Made by a program: the position numbers and the translations under genes
In this document: positions 38,033 to 47,238 of the stretch, piece after piece
Layout of the letters: each line of letters starts with the position of its first letter
Numbering within the stretch: the stretch's first letter is position 1
The notes under the pieces: generated by a model
Seen by the model: only the letters and a program-made list of their open reading frames with translations
The model's database searches: none
Told to the model about the DNA's origin: nothing
DNA from: Streptomyces venezuelae
GTDB lineage: Bacteria; Actinomycetota; Actinomycetes; Streptomycetales; Streptomycetaceae
Length of the DNA stretch: 64,000 bases
Direction: 5' to 3'
Assembly: GCF_008642335.1 (NCBI RefSeq)
Contig: NZ_CP029191.1
Location: forward strand, 5,208,001-5,272,000

Positions 38033-40210
38033 CTACTCCCTCGGGAGTCCCAGGGACCGCTTCAGGAAGTCCACCTGGAGCAGCAACAGGTTCTCCGCGA
38101 CCTGCTCCTGCGGGGTCATGTGCGTGACCCCGGAGAGCGGCAGGACCTCGTGCGGGCGGCCCGCGGCGAGCAGCGCGGAGGACAGCCGCAAAGAGTGCGC
38201 GACCACCACGTTGTCGTCGGCGAGGCCGTGCACGATGAGCATCGGGCGGTGCGGCTCGGCCGCCTCCACGAGACCGTCGTCCCAGATCAGGGAGTTGTGC
38301 CGGTACGTCTCCGGCGTCCGGGTCGGATCGCCGAGGTACCGCTCCTCGTAGTGCGTGTCGTAGAGCCGCAGGTCCGTGACCGGGGCGCCGACCACCGCCG
38401 CGTGGAACACGTCGGGGCGGCGCAGCGCGGCCATGCCGGCGAGGTACCCGCCGTAGGACCAGCCGCGGATCGCCACCCGGCTCAGGTCGAAGGGGAACCG
38501 CTCGGCGAGCGCGTGCAGGGCGTCGACCTGGTCCTCAAGGGTGAGGGTCTTGTCGTTCTTGATCGACTTCTCCCAGCCGGGGGAGCGGCCGGGGGTGCCG
38601 CGGCCGTCCGCGACGAGCACCGCGAACCCCTGGTCGGCGAACCACTGGGAGGTCAGGAAGATGTTGTGCGCACGCTGCACGCGCTGGCCGTGCGGGCCGC
38701 CGTACGGATCGAGCAGTACCGGAAGGGGGCCGTCCGTCTCCTTGTAATCCGTGGGGAGCAGGACGGCGCACGGGATGTTCCGCGTGCCCCCTTCGGTGAG
38801 CGTCACGCGCGGAGTGAGCCCCGGGCGCTGGGCGTGTGAGGCGATCGTCGCCACCTGCTTGCCCTCGCGCAACACCTGCACCTGCGCGCCGGGGCGGTCG
38901 AGCGTGGCGGACACCAGGACGGTGAGGCCGCCCGCACGGACGGCCGAGTGCACGCCCGGCTCCTGCGAGACGCGCTCCACGCCCAGTTCGTTGACGCGGT
39001 ACACATGGATCTCACCGGTCTCCGGGTCGGCCGCAGCCGCGCCCGCGGACGCCGAGAGGAGGATGTCCTCCTCGGTGACGTCAAGAACCGCACGTACGTG
39101 CAACTGGGGCCCTGTCAGGGGACGTTCCCCCCACGCGAGGACGCGCGCGCCGCCCTCGTCCGCGATCCGCACGAGCTTCCCGCTGGGCGACCAGCACGGC
39201 ACACCAGGGAAAAGTTCAAGCCATTCTGGATCTTCTTCCGCGTGCACCATCCGCGTGGCCCCGCTGTCCGGGTCCACCGCCAGATACAGCTGGCTCCCCT
39301 GATCGCGGGACTGCACGAGCAGCAGCGGCGCACCATCCGCCGACCAGTGCACACGTGCGAGATACGGGAAGCGGGCACGGTCCCAGACCACCTCGGTCCG
39401 CGATCCGTCGAGGCCCAGGACCCACAGGCCGACCTCCGCGTTGGGCGTGCCCGCGGCCGGGTACGCGACCTGCTCCGGCGCCCGGTCCGGGTGCGCGGGA
39501 TCCGCGATCCACCACCGCTGCACGGGGGCGTCGTCGACCCGCGCGACGAGCAGCCGCTGCGAGTCGGGAGACCACCAGAAGCCCCGTGAACGGGCCATCT
39601 CCTCCGCCGCGATGAACTCCGCCAACCCGTACGTGACCGTCGCCTCCTGGCCCGCCTCGGGCTCCGCGAGGGCCCGGTCGCCCTCCCCGTCGGCGCCCGT
39701 CACGCGCAGGGCGCCCCGCGCCACGTAGGCGACATGACGCCCGTCCGGCGAGGGACGCGGGTCGATCACCGGCCCCGGTACGGGCAGTTCGCGCGCCGTG
39801 CCCGCGCGCAGCTCAGCGGTGAACAGGCGGCCCGACAGGGCGAACGCGGCCAGCTCCACGGCGGCGTCCGTCGCGTAGCCCACGATGCCCGCACCGCCCT
39901 CACGGCTCCGCTCGCGCCGTGCGCGCTCCGCCGCGGACAACTTCTCGGCGGCGCCGCCGAGCAGCACGTGCGGATCGGCGGCGACCCGCTCGGCGCTGCC
40001 GTCCGACACGTCGAGGACCCACAACCTGTTGGCCCGGTCGGTGCCGTCGGAGGAGCGCAGGAAAACAACGCGTGAACCATCCGGCGCCACGGTGAACGCA
40101 CGGGGAGCGCCGAGGGTGAAGCGCTGGGTGCGGGCGTGCTGACGCGGGAAGGAGAGCCGCTGTGCCTGGCTCTCGTCGGGCCTGGGAATTCCGGGGTTCT
40201 CGGTGGTCAT
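38033..40210 (-). CDS. S9 family dipeptidyl-peptidase IV-like enzyme
   Basis: A 725-aa serine peptidase with no signal peptide, so probably cytoplasmic. The N-terminal half is a beta-propeller (repeats such as SPDGRHVAYV, SPDSQRLLVARV). It includes the double-glutamate motif EFIAAEEM (near 200) that binds the free N-terminus of substrates in DPP-IV. The C-terminal alpha/beta hydrolase has GWSYGGY (Ser about 582), GLADDN (Asp about 664) and GVTH (His about 696). It removes dipeptides from peptides, usually after proline. It lies tail to tail with peptide-uptake operon 3, a sensible place for an enzyme that digests imported peptides (inference). Confidence 0.93.
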   Translation of the reverse strand: MTTENPGIPRPDESQAQRLSFPRQHARTQRFTLGAPRAFTVAPDGSRVVFLRSSDGTDRANRLWVLDVSDGSAERVAADPHVLLGGAAEKLSAAERARRERSREGGAGIVGYATDAAVELAAFALSGRLFTAELRAGTARELPVPGPVIDPRPSPDGRHVAYVARGALRVTGADGEGDRALAEPEAGQEATVTYGLAEFIAAEEMARSRGFWWSPDSQRLLVARVDDAPVQRWWIADPAHPDRAPEQVAYPAAGTPNAEVGLWVLGLDGSRTEVVWDRARFPYLARVHWSADGAPLLLVQSRDQGSQLYLAVDPDSGATRMVHAEEDPEWLELFPGVPCWSPSGKLVRIADEGGARVLAWGERPLTGPQLHVRAVLDVTEEDILLSASAGAAAADPETGEIHVYRVNELGVERVSQEPGVHSAVRAGGLTVLVSATLDRPGAQVQVLREGKQVATIASHAQRPGLTPRVTLTEGGTRNIPCAVLLPTDYKETDGPLPVLLDPYGGPHGQRVQRAHNIFLTSQWFADQGFAVLVADGRGTPGRSPGWEKSIKNDKTLTLEDQVDALHALAERFPFDLSRVAIRGWSYGGYLAGMAALRRPDVFHAAVVGAPVTDLRLYDTHYEERYLGDPTRTPETYRHNSLIWDDGLVEAAEPHRPMLIVHGLADDNVVVAHSLRLSSALLAAGRPHEVLPLSGVTHMTPQEQVAENLLLLQVDFLKRSLGLPRE

Positions 40211-40270
40211 CCCCTGAGCCTATGGCTCATGCGCCCCCCTGTGCTGCCGTGCTCCGACTCATGCGTCCGC

Positions 40271-40289
40271 ACGGATAGTTATGATCCGT
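40271..40289 (+). promoter_or_regulatory. Small inverted repeat overlapping a -10-like element
   Basis: ACGGAT, 7-bp spacer, ATCCGT form a perfect 6-bp dyad. The -10-like TATGAT (40280-40285) lies across its centre and right arm. No convincing -35 is visible. It may control the small membrane protein gene downstream. Confidence 0.4.
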
Positions 40290-40357
40290 AGCGCTTGGTG
40301 GGTATGAACCTGCTGACGTCCGCACTGGGGTACGACAACGAGTTGGAGGTGACCGCC

Positions 40358-40552
40358 GTGGCACTCTCGATTTCGGCGGTGGTGCTGCTGGCAGTCATCG
40401 TCTTCCTGTTGGTCAAGAAGTCAGGACTGAAAGCGGGGCACGCGGTCGTCTGTACGCTGCTCGGCTTCTACCTGGCGAGCTCGTCCGTCGCCCCGACGAT
40501 CAACGAGCTGACGACGAACGTGGCGGGCATGATCGGGGACATCAAGTTCTGA
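40358..40552 (+). CDS. Small membrane protein, function unknown
   Basis: 64 aa from GTG 40358, which has an ideal GGAGGTGA 6 nt upstream. In-frame starts at 40295, 40298 and 40304 would add 18-21 residues, and codon bias does not exclude the one at 40304. One N-terminal membrane helix (ISAVVLLAVIVFLLV) is followed by KKSGLKAGH and a second hydrophobic segment (AVVCTLLGFYLASSSVA), then an amphipathic tail (TINELTTNVAGMIGDIKF). No named family recognised. It sits 22 bp before mshB, which has its own -10-like element. Confidence 0.75.
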   Translation: MALSISAVVLLAVIVFLLVKKSGLKAGHAVVCTLLGFYLASSSVAPTINELTTNVAGMIGDIKF

Positions 40553-40562
40553 CGCGGGCTCG

Positions 40563-40568
40563 TAGGGT
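40563..40568 (+). promoter_or_regulatory. -10 element for a probable leaderless mshB transcript
   Basis: TAGGGT ends 6 nt before the mshB ATG with no ribosome site between. This is the TANNNT-N6/7-start arrangement of leaderless actinobacterial genes. Confidence 0.5.
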
Positions 40569-40574
40569 GGTCCC

Positions 40575-41498
40575 ATGACGGAACTGCCCGCCCGGCGCCT
40601 GCTGCTCGTGCACGCGCACCCCGACGACGAGTCGATCACCACCGGCGCGACCATGGCCAAGTACGCGGCCGAGGGTGCGCACGTCACCCTGGTGACCTGC
40701 ACCCTGGGCGAGGAGGGCGAGGTCATCCCGGCCGGACTCGCCCACCTCGCGGCCGACCGGGACGACTCCCTCGGTGCCCACCGCGTCGGGGAGCTGGCGG
40801 CCGCCATGAAGGAAGTGGGCGTCACCGACCACCGCTTCCTCGGCGGCCCCGGGCGCTACCGCGACTCGGGGATGATGGGCGTCGAGCAGAACAGCCGCCC
40901 CGGCGCCTTCTGGTCGGCGGACCTCGACGAGGCCGCCGCCCACCTCGTCGAGGTGATCCGCGAAGTGCGCCCCCAGGTCCTCGTGACGTACGACCCCGAC
41001 GGGGGATACGGCCACCCCGACCACATCCAGGCGCACCGCGTCGCCATGCGCGCGGCCGACCTCGCCGCCGACCCGGCCTTCCACGCCGACCTCGGCGCGC
41101 CCCACACGATCGACAAGATCTACTGGAACCGCGCCCCGCGGTCCGTGGTCGAGGAGCGCTTCGACCGGATGTCCGGCGCGCTGCGGGACTCGCCGTTCGG
41201 CACGCCCGCCGTCGTCGCGGATGTGCCCGGCGTCACGGACGACGAGCGGATCACCACCGAGATCGACGGCCGCCCCTACCTGACGGCCAAGGCAGCGGCC
41301 ATGGCGGCGCACGTCACACAGATCACGGTCAGCGGGCCGCTCTTCATCCTCTCCAACGAACTCGCGCAGCCCATCTTCGATGTGGAGTACTACGAGCTGG
41401 TGCGGGGAGAAGCGTCGGCAGAGGGAAACTCCCGCGAGACGGATCTGTTCGCGGGACTCGAAAGGGTGACGGACATGGCTGAGGTGACCGCGCTGTGA
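40575..41498 (+). CDS. mshB: Mycothiol biosynthesis deacetylase MshB
   Basis: A 307-aa zinc deacetylase of the PIG-L/LmbE family. The zinc motif HAHPDDES (from residue 13) includes His15 and Asp18, and a third-ligand region [11 protein letters not shown] follows near 150. It removes acetate from GlcNAc-inositol to give GlcN-Ins, the second committed step to mycothiol, the main thiol of actinomycetes. Length, [20 protein letters not shown] and [16 protein letters not shown] match MshB rather than the related Mca amidase. GTG of the next gene overlaps the stop codon by 4 nt. Confidence 0.95.
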   Translation: MTELPARRLLLVHAHPDDESITTGATMAKYAAEGAHVTLVTCTLGEEGEVIPAGLAHLAADRDDSLGAHRVGELAAAMKEVGVTDHRFLGGPGRYRDSGMMGVEQNSRPGAFWSADLDEAAAHLVEVIREVRPQVLVTYDPDGGYGHPDHIQAHRVAMRAADLAADPAFHADLGAPHTIDKIYWNRAPRSVVEERFDRMSGALRDSPFGTPAVVADVPGVTDDERITTEIDGRPYLTAKAAAMAAHVTQITVSGPLFILSNELAQPIFDVEYYELVRGEASAEGNSRETDLFAGLERVTDMAEVTAL

Positions 41499-41977
41499 GT
41501 ACGCGTTCGCGAGCGTCGTCGGGGGCCGGGTCCGGGGCTTCAAAGCCCCCCGCCTCTCCCGGCGCGGGGTCCGGCGCCGCCGCCGGCGGCAGCTTCCTCG
41601 CACAGCCCCTGAGAGCGGGCCGCCTCGGCGCCTACGCACTCCTCTTCGTCCTCGGCGCCGTCGTCGGCGTCGCCGGCTCGCTCGTCCAAGGCGGCTTCTT
41701 CCCCGCGGGGTTGCTGCTCGCGCTCCTCGGCGCCGCCGGTCTCTTCTACGGCGGGTCGCGGGCGATCGGCACCAGGGCGGGGGCCGTTGCGCCCGCGGCC
41801 GGCTGGCTGGTCGCGGTCATGCTGCTCACCGCCACCAGACCCGAGGGCGACTTCCTCTTCGGCGCGGGGATCGTCTCGTACGGCTACCTGCTCGGCGGAA
41901 TGGCCGTCGCTGTGATGTGCGCCACGCTCGGGCAGGGGCCGCAACCGGCCGCGCCCGCCGCCCGACTTGGCAAGTGA
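41495..41977 (+). CDS. Membrane protein of unknown function coupled to mshB (DUF6113-like)
   Basis: A 160-aa protein starting at GTG 41495 (4-nt overlap with mshB). The first 40 residues are Gly/Ser/Ala-rich. Four membrane segments follow ([75 protein letters not shown]). The coupling suggests regulated co-synthesis with MshB, but no mycothiol role can be read from the sequence. The DUF6113 label is from memory of similar Streptomyces proteins in this position. Confidence 0.8.
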   Translation: MSTRSRASSGAGSGASKPPASPGAGSGAAAGGSFLAQPLRAGRLGAYALLFVLGAVVGVAGSLVQGGFFPAGLLLALLGAAGLFYGGSRAIGTRAGAVAPAAGWLVAVMLLTATRPEGDFLFGAGIVSYGYLLGGMAVAVMCATLGQGPQPAAPAARLGK

Positions 41978-42066
41978 CGTACCACTTCGCCCCGTGTCGC
42001 GCACGGGTTTGACGCCGGTCACGGGATGAGTGCCGACGGCGGCCAGTATGGTGGTGCGGCCGCCGA

Positions 42067-42098
42067 GCCTCCCCCAACCTCCGGCCGGGGGGACCCCG
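42067..42098. repeat. C-run/G-run hairpin of a type common in Streptomyces spacers
   Basis: CCTCCCCC pairs with GGGGGG around aacctccggcc, followed by accccgg. Such imperfect C/G-run palindromes are scattered in Streptomyces intergenic DNA. A terminator role for mshB and its downstream gene is possible. Confidence 0.45.
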
Positions 42099-42142
42099 GA
42101 TGAGGTCGAGACGGGCGGCGGAGTCAACCAGGAGAACCTGCC

Positions 42143-44233
42143 TTGAGTCGTGAAACTGACAGTTCGTCCTCCGGGCCCCAGGGGCGCGGTGGAGCCGCCT
42201 ACCCCTCGGGGACGCCGCCGTACGGCTCCCCGGCACAAGGTGCCGCCGACGACGGCGGCAGGGACGGAGCGCGGCGGCAGGCCGCCGAGGAGCGGCCCGG
42301 CGAGCCCGAGACCCAGACCACGCTGACCACCCGCATCCGGATCAACATCCCCGGCTCGCGGCCCATCCCGCCGGTCGTCATGCGCACGCCCGTCGGTGAC
42401 GAGGGGCCGCGCGGGGAGTCCGTGCCGCTGGACGGCGGGCGCGGGGACGGTGGGCGCGGTGGTGACGGTGCCGAGCCCGGTCCGCCGGGTGCGCCCGGTG
42501 CTGCCGGTGCGGGGAACGCGGGTGGGACGGCCGACGCCGGCGCTCCGGCCGCCTCCGGTTCCGGCGAGAGCGCTGCTCCCTCCTCCCCGGCCGAGGAGAA
42601 GACGAGCGACTGGTTCGCGCCGCGCAAGCCGCCGCGGAACGAGAGCGGAAGCGGCACGAGCACGTCCGGCTCCGGCACGTCCGGCTCCGGCACGGGCACC
42701 GGCTCCTTCGACGTGTCCGGCGCCGTCGCGTCGGGCCCCCTCGGCACGGGCGCACCGCAGGGCGACCCGAACCGCGGCGACCTGCCCTACTTCAACGACG
42801 GCCCCGGGGACTCCCGGCACCCGTCCGGGCCGACCGGCGGCCCCGTCACGGGTGACAGCCCGCTGGCGCCCCCGAACCCGTCGCCGGGCCGCCCCGCGGG
42901 CCCCGGCGCGCCCGGTGGCCCCGGCGCCCCCGCGAACTCCGGCCCCCGGCCGCCCCGTTCCGGTGCCATGAGCGACGACACCGCGATCCTCACACCGCAG
43001 AAGGCAGGACCGGTCTCGCCGCCGCGCGGACCCGGTGGTCCCGCCGGTCCCGGCGGACCGGGCGCGCCCGGCGGCCCCGGAGCCCCCGCGCCGGGCTCCA
43101 ACGTCTCCGGTGAGACCCTCACCAGCGGCATCCCCGTCGTACCGCCCGCGCAGGACACCTCGCCGTTCGCGCCGGGAGCGCAGGGTGAAGGCCCCGTGCC
43201 GCACACCCCGCCGAAGCTGCCCGAGCCGGTCCGCTCGGACGTGCCGCCCGCCGCGCCCGCACCGAAGGGGAAGGCGAAAAAGAAGAAGGGCCGCAACAAG
43301 CTGGTCCTCCTCGTGGCCGCCGTCGTGGTCGCGGGCTGCGGTGCGTACGGCGCGGGCCTGCTGATGAACCACGCCGACGTACCGAAGGGCACCACCGTGC
43401 TCGGCGTCGACATCGGCGGCGGCACCCGCGACGAGGCCGTCCAGAAGCTCGACGCGGCGCTCGACGAGCGCGTCACCAAGCCGCTGAAGTTGTCGGTCGA
43501 CGGCGACACCGTCAGCCTCAAGCCGGACCAGGCGGGCCTGACCCTCGACAGCCAGGCCACCGTTCGCGAGGCCGCGGGCAGCGACTACAACCCCGTCTCG
43601 GTCGTCGGCTCGCTCTTCGGCAACCAGCGTGTCGTCGAGCCGGTCATGCCCGTCGACGAGGAGAAGCTGGCGGCCGCCCTGGAGCGCGCCGCGGGCGGCT
43701 CCGGCACGGCGCAGGAGGGCACGGTCAAGTTCGTGCCCGGCAAGGCCGTCCCGGTCTACGGCAAGGTCGGCAAGGGCATCGACCCGCAGGCGTCGACCAA
43801 GGCGGTCGCCGAGGCGTACGAGAAGCAGGTCGAGACGGGCAGCGCGGGCACGGTCCAGGTGCCGGTCACCACGCGCAAGCCGACGATCTCCAAGGCCGCG
43901 GTCGACAAGTTCATGACCACGTTCGCCAAGCCGGCGATGTCCGCCAACGTCACCATCAAGGCGGGCGCCAAGTCGATCCCCTTCGGGCCGGAGAGGTCGC
44001 TGCCGAAGATCCTGGAGACCAAGGCGCTCAAGGACGGCACCCTCCAGGTGCACTACAACCTCGAAGAGCTCAAGAAGCTGTACGGCAACGTCTTCGACGG
44101 CGTCCTGATCCAGCGCGGCAACGGCGACAAGACTCCGGTCCAGCCGACCGACGTGGCCCAGGCGATGGGCAAGGCGCTCACCGGCAAGACGCCCGCGGAG
44201 CGCATCGGGGTCATCGAGACGAACGCGAGCTGA
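42143..44233 (+). CDS. Membrane protein with disordered Pro/Gly-rich cytoplasmic half and peptidoglycan-binding-type domain
   Basis: A 696-aa protein starting at TTG 42143 behind AGGAGAA. Residues 1-370 are Pro/Gly/Ser/Thr-rich and disordered, with collagen-like PGG runs. A basic patch (KGKAKKKKGRNK) and one membrane helix (near 388-408, LVLLVAAVVVAGCGAYGAGL) follow. The extracytoplasmic part (about 415-690) holds repeats of the PF12229-type peptidoglycan-binding domain seen in VanW proteins (TTVLGVDIGGGTRDEAVQKL, LKLSVDGDTVSLKPDQAGL, DPQASTKAVAEAYEKQV). No VanW domain follows, so the protein may link wall to cytoplasm without enzyme activity. It is monocistronic, with a strong terminator. 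Confidence 0.85.
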   Translation: MSRETDSSSSGPQGRGGAAYPSGTPPYGSPAQGAADDGGRDGARRQAAEERPGEPETQTTLTTRIRINIPGSRPIPPVVMRTPVGDEGPRGESVPLDGGRGDGGRGGDGAEPGPPGAPGAAGAGNAGGTADAGAPAASGSGESAAPSSPAEEKTSDWFAPRKPPRNESGSGTSTSGSGTSGSGTGTGSFDVSGAVASGPLGTGAPQGDPNRGDLPYFNDGPGDSRHPSGPTGGPVTGDSPLAPPNPSPGRPAGPGAPGGPGAPANSGPRPPRSGAMSDDTAILTPQKAGPVSPPRGPGGPAGPGGPGAPGGPGAPAPGSNVSGETLTSGIPVVPPAQDTSPFAPGAQGEGPVPHTPPKLPEPVRSDVPPAAPAPKGKAKKKKGRNKLVLLVAAVVVAGCGAYGAGLLMNHADVPKGTTVLGVDIGGGTRDEAVQKLDAALDERVTKPLKLSVDGDTVSLKPDQAGLTLDSQATVREAAGSDYNPVSVVGSLFGNQRVVEPVMPVDEEKLAAALERAAGGSGTAQEGTVKFVPGKAVPVYGKVGKGIDPQASTKAVAEAYEKQVETGSAGTVQVPVTTRKPTISKAAVDKFMTTFAKPAMSANVTIKAGAKSIPFGPERSLPKILETKALKDGTLQVHYNLEELKKLYGNVFDGVLIQRGNGDKTPVQPTDVAQAMGKALTGKTPAERIGVIETNAS

Positions 44234-44274
44234 CCCCGCCCGCGTAGCCGCCTGACCGCGTCACCCGCGTCACC

Positions 44275-44306
44275 GACTCCGGCATGACATCTGTCATGCC
44301 GGAGTC
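44275..44306 (+). terminator. Strong terminator hairpin
   Basis: A 15-bp perfect inverted repeat (44275-44289 with 44292-44306) centred on two bases, 42 bp after the stop codon of the large membrane protein gene. Confidence 0.8.
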
Positions 44307-44357
44307 GGTGCATTCGACACTGCCGCCGTGACCTGCGCTTTTGTGACGATGGTCGGC

Positions 44358-45290
44358 ATGACGACGAGCACAGCACCGCCCACCGCCGACGTGGTGAGCT
44401 TCGAGCGGGTGACCAAGAGCTTCGGCGACGTCCGCGCCGTCGACGGACTGACCCTCACCCTCCGTCCCGGCGAGACCGTGGCGCTCCTCGGGCCGAACGG
44501 CGCGGGCAAGTCCTCCACCCTCGACCTGTTGCTCGGCCTGCGCAGGCCGGACAGCGGGACGGTGCGGGTCCTCGGCACCGAGCCGCGCGAGGCGATCACC
44601 GCGGGCCGGGTCGGCGCGATGCTGCAGAGCGGCGGCCTGATGGGCGAGGTGACCGTGCGCGAACTCGTCACGCTCGCCTGCGACCTGCACCCCAGGCCGT
44701 ACCGCGTGAACGACGTGCTCGCCCACGCGGACATCACGAAGATCGCGGACCGCAAGGTCCACAAGCTCTCCGGCGGCCAGGAACAGCGCGTCCGCTTCGC
44801 GCTCGCCACGGCCGGCGCCCACGACCTGATCGTGCTCGACGAGCCGACCACCGGCATGGACGTCACCGCACGCCAGGCGTTCTGGGCCACCATGCGGGAG
44901 CAGGCCGACCAGGGCCGTGCCGTCCTCTTCGCCACGCACTACCTGGAGGAGGCCGACGCGATCGCCGACCGCGTCCTCGTCCTGCACCGCGGCCGGCTCC
45001 TCGCCGACGGCACCGCCGCCGAGATCAAGGCGAAGGCGGGTGCCCGCAAGGTCTCCTTCGACCTGGCGGAGATCGACGCGGCGCTCGCGGGGCGGCTGCG
45101 CGCGCTGCCCTTCCTGACCACGCTCGACATCGCGGGCCACACCGTCCGCGCCCAGTCGACGGACGCCGACGCCACCGTCCACGCGCTGTACGGCCTCGGC
45201 GTCTACCCCCGCAACCTCGAAGTCGCCGGGCTCGGCCTGGAGCAGGCCTTCGTGGCGATCACCGAGGCCGAGGAGGCCAGGACCGCATGA
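44358..45290 (+). CDS. ABC-2 type exporter, ATP-binding protein
   Basis: About 310 aa from ATG 44358. In-frame starts at 44328 and 44349 exist and no ribosome site decides. Walker A is GPNGAGKSS (45-53), the signature is LSGGQEQR, Walker B is LIVLDEPTTGMD and the H-loop is THYLEEAD. The C-terminal DrrA-like extension (about 220-310) is present. It forms a DrrAB-type exporter with the permease encoded next (4-nt overlap). A sensor kinase and response regulator gene follow with the same overlaps, so the exporter is probably induced by what they sense, often membrane-active compounds or lipids in this gene arrangement. Confidence 0.93.
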   Translation: MTTSTAPPTADVVSFERVTKSFGDVRAVDGLTLTLRPGETVALLGPNGAGKSSTLDLLLGLRRPDSGTVRVLGTEPREAITAGRVGAMLQSGGLMGEVTVRELVTLACDLHPRPYRVNDVLAHADITKIADRKVHKLSGGQEQRVRFALATAGAHDLIVLDEPTTGMDVTARQAFWATMREQADQGRAVLFATHYLEEADAIADRVLVLHRGRLLADGTAAEIKAKAGARKVSFDLAEIDAALAGRLRALPFLTTLDIAGHTVRAQSTDADATVHALYGLGVYPRNLEVAGLGLEQAFVAITEAEEARTA

Positions 45291-46045
45291 ACCAGATGAG
45301 TGGCATGAACAGCCTGATCAAGCTGGAGATCACCCGCGCCCTGCGCAACCGCAAGTTCCTCTTCTTCTCCGTCATCTACCCGTCGGTGCTCTTCGTGATC
45401 ATCGCGGGCAGCCGGAACGGCGCCGACAAGGTTCCCGAGACCGGTCTGTCCGTCCCCGCGTTCATGATGGTCTCGATGGCGTCCTTCGGCGCCCTGACCG
45501 CCGTCCTCATGGGCAACAGCGAGCGCATCGCCAAGGAGCGCGAGAGCGGCTGGGTGCGGCAGCTGCGCCTGACCTCGCTGCCGGGACGCGGCTACGTCCT
45601 CGCGAAGACCGCGAGCGCCGCCGTGGTCAGCCTGCCGTCCATCGTCGTGGTCTTCGCCGTCGCGGCGATCTTCAAGGACGTCCGCTTCGACGCCTGGCAG
45701 TGGGCGGCGCTGACCGGCGCGATCTGGGCGGGCAGCCTCTGCTTCGCCGCGCTCGGCGTGGCCATCGGCTACCTCGCGACCGGCGACGCCGTACGCCCCA
45801 TCACGATGATCATCTACTTCGGGCTCTCCATCCTCGGCGGCCTGTGGATGCCCGTCACGACGTTCCCGCACTGGCTGCGGGAGACCGCGTCCTGGCTGCC
45901 CACCCACGCGTACGCTGCCCTCGGGCAGGCCATCGAACTGGGCGAGGCACCGCACGCGAAGGACATCACGCTTCTGGTCGCCTACTTCCTCCTCTTCGCG
46001 GGCGGCGCGGCATGGCTGTACCGGAAGGACACACTGAAGGCGTGA
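45287..46045 (+). CDS. ABC-2 type exporter, permease
   Basis: A 252-aa membrane protein with six predicted helices and the ABC-2 signature near the C-terminus (SILGGLWMPVTTFPHWLRET). ATG 45287 overlaps the ATPase gene by 4 nt and its stop overlaps the kinase GTG by 4 nt. It is the membrane partner of the preceding ATPase. Confidence 0.93.
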   Translation: MNQMSGMNSLIKLEITRALRNRKFLFFSVIYPSVLFVIIAGSRNGADKVPETGLSVPAFMMVSMASFGALTAVLMGNSERIAKERESGWVRQLRLTSLPGRGYVLAKTASAAVVSLPSIVVVFAVAAIFKDVRFDAWQWAALTGAIWAGSLCFAALGVAIGYLATGDAVRPITMIIYFGLSILGGLWMPVTTFPHWLRETASWLPTHAYAALGQAIELGEAPHAKDITLLVAYFLLFAGGAAWLYRKDTLKA

Positions 46046-47238
46046 ACACGACAGACGCTGAGGGCAGCGAACTCCACCCCGTCTACACGTTCGGACGCCC
46101 GCCCCAGGGCCGCCGCCAGTTCCTGACCAAGTCCGCCTGGATCGGCGTCTGGCTGGTGTTCCTGAGCTCCCCGGTCAAGGACCTGGCCGACGGGCACCAC
46201 ACGCCCCTCGCCACCGTCCTCGGCTCGCTCGGCCTCGCGCTCTTCGTGGCCATCTACCTGACCCTCGTCTTCCGCTACACCACCAGGATCATCCGGTGGC
46301 GCGCCGTCATCGCCTGCTTCGCGCTGCTCGTGGTCCTCGCCGTGGTCCTCGCGTTCAGCCTCGGCGACCACTGGCTCGGACTCTTCGTGTACGTCTCGGT
46401 CTCCGCGGGCGCCGTCCTGCCGGTGCGGTACGCGCTCGGGGTCATTCCCGCCGTCACGCTCCTGATGATCCTGGTCGGCCTGCGCGACGACGGCCTCGGC
46501 GACCTGATCACCAACCTCGGAGTGATCACGCTCCTGGTGGGCTTCGCGATGTCCGGCGTACGCGAGCTGATCCGTACGACGGTGCAGCTCCGCCAGGCCC
46601 GCGCGACCGTCGCCCAACTCGCCGCCAACGAGGAGCGGCTGCGGCTCGCCAGGGACCTGCACGACCTGCTCGGCCACTCGCTCTCCCTGATCACGCTCAA
46701 GAGCGAGCTCGCCGGGCGGATGCTCCCGACCCACCCCGACAAGGCCGCCCAGCAGGTCGCCGACATCGAACAGGTCAGCCGCCAGGCGCTGGTGGACGTG
46801 CGCGAGGCGGTCTCCGGCTACCGGCGGCGCACCCTCGCCGGTGAACTCGTCGGCGCGCGCACGGCGCTCACCGCCGCGGGCGTCGACGCCGAGGTGCCGG
46901 AGGAGCCGCCCGCCGAACTGCCGGGCGAGGAGGCGGAGGCGGCGCTCGCCTGGGCGCTGCGTGAGGCCGTCACGAACGTCGTGCGGCACAGCGGGGCCCG
47001 GCGCTGCACGGTGGCGTTCACGGCGCGGCAGACGCTCGCGGGACGGCTCCTGGAGCTCACCGTCGAGGACGACGGAGTGGGCGCCTCCGGTGCGGGCGCC
47101 GGCAACGGTCTGACGGGGCTCACGGAGCGCGTGGAGGCGGTGGGCGGGGCGCTGGAGACGGGGCCCGCGGACCGCCGCGGCTTCCGCCTCGCGGTCCGCG
47201 TACCCCTGGCGAAGGCCACCGTAGGATCCCCCTCATGA
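46042..47238 (+). CDS. NarL/DesK-type sensor histidine kinase
   Basis: A 398-aa kinase, GTG 46042. Five to six N-terminal membrane helices (residues about 30-170) with very short loops point to sensing inside the membrane, as in DesK. The HisKA_3 dimer domain has the phospho-acceptor His207 in RLARDLHDLLGHSL, followed by an HATPase_c domain (ALREAVTNVVRHSG, DDGVG, GNGLTGLTERV). Its partner regulator overlaps by 4 nt. By family it autophosphorylates and passes phosphate to the NarL-type regulator. Confidence 0.93.
   Translation: MNTTDAEGSELHPVYTFGRPPQGRRQFLTKSAWIGVWLVFLSSPVKDLADGHHTPLATVLGSLGLALFVAIYLTLVFRYTTRIIRWRAVIACFALLVVLAVVLAFSLGDHWLGLFVYVSVSAGAVLPVRYALGVIPAVTLLMILVGLRDDGLGDLITNLGVITLLVGFAMSGVRELIRTTVQLRQARATVAQLAANEERLRLARDLHDLLGHSLSLITLKSELAGRMLPTHPDKAAQQVADIEQVSRQALVDVREAVSGYRRRTLAGELVGARTALTAAGVDAEVPEEPPAELPGEEAEAALAWALREAVTNVVRHSGARRCTVAFTARQTLAGRLLELTVEDDGVGASGAGAGNGLTGLTERVEAVGGALETGPADRRGFRLAVRVPLAKATVGSPS
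47222..47227 (+). promoter_or_regulatory. -10-like element just before the response-regulator ATG
   Basis: TAGGAT ends 7 nt before ATG 47235 inside the end of the kinase gene. It could give a separate leaderless regulator transcript. No clear -35 is visible, and translational coupling alone would also explain expression. Confidence 0.35.
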
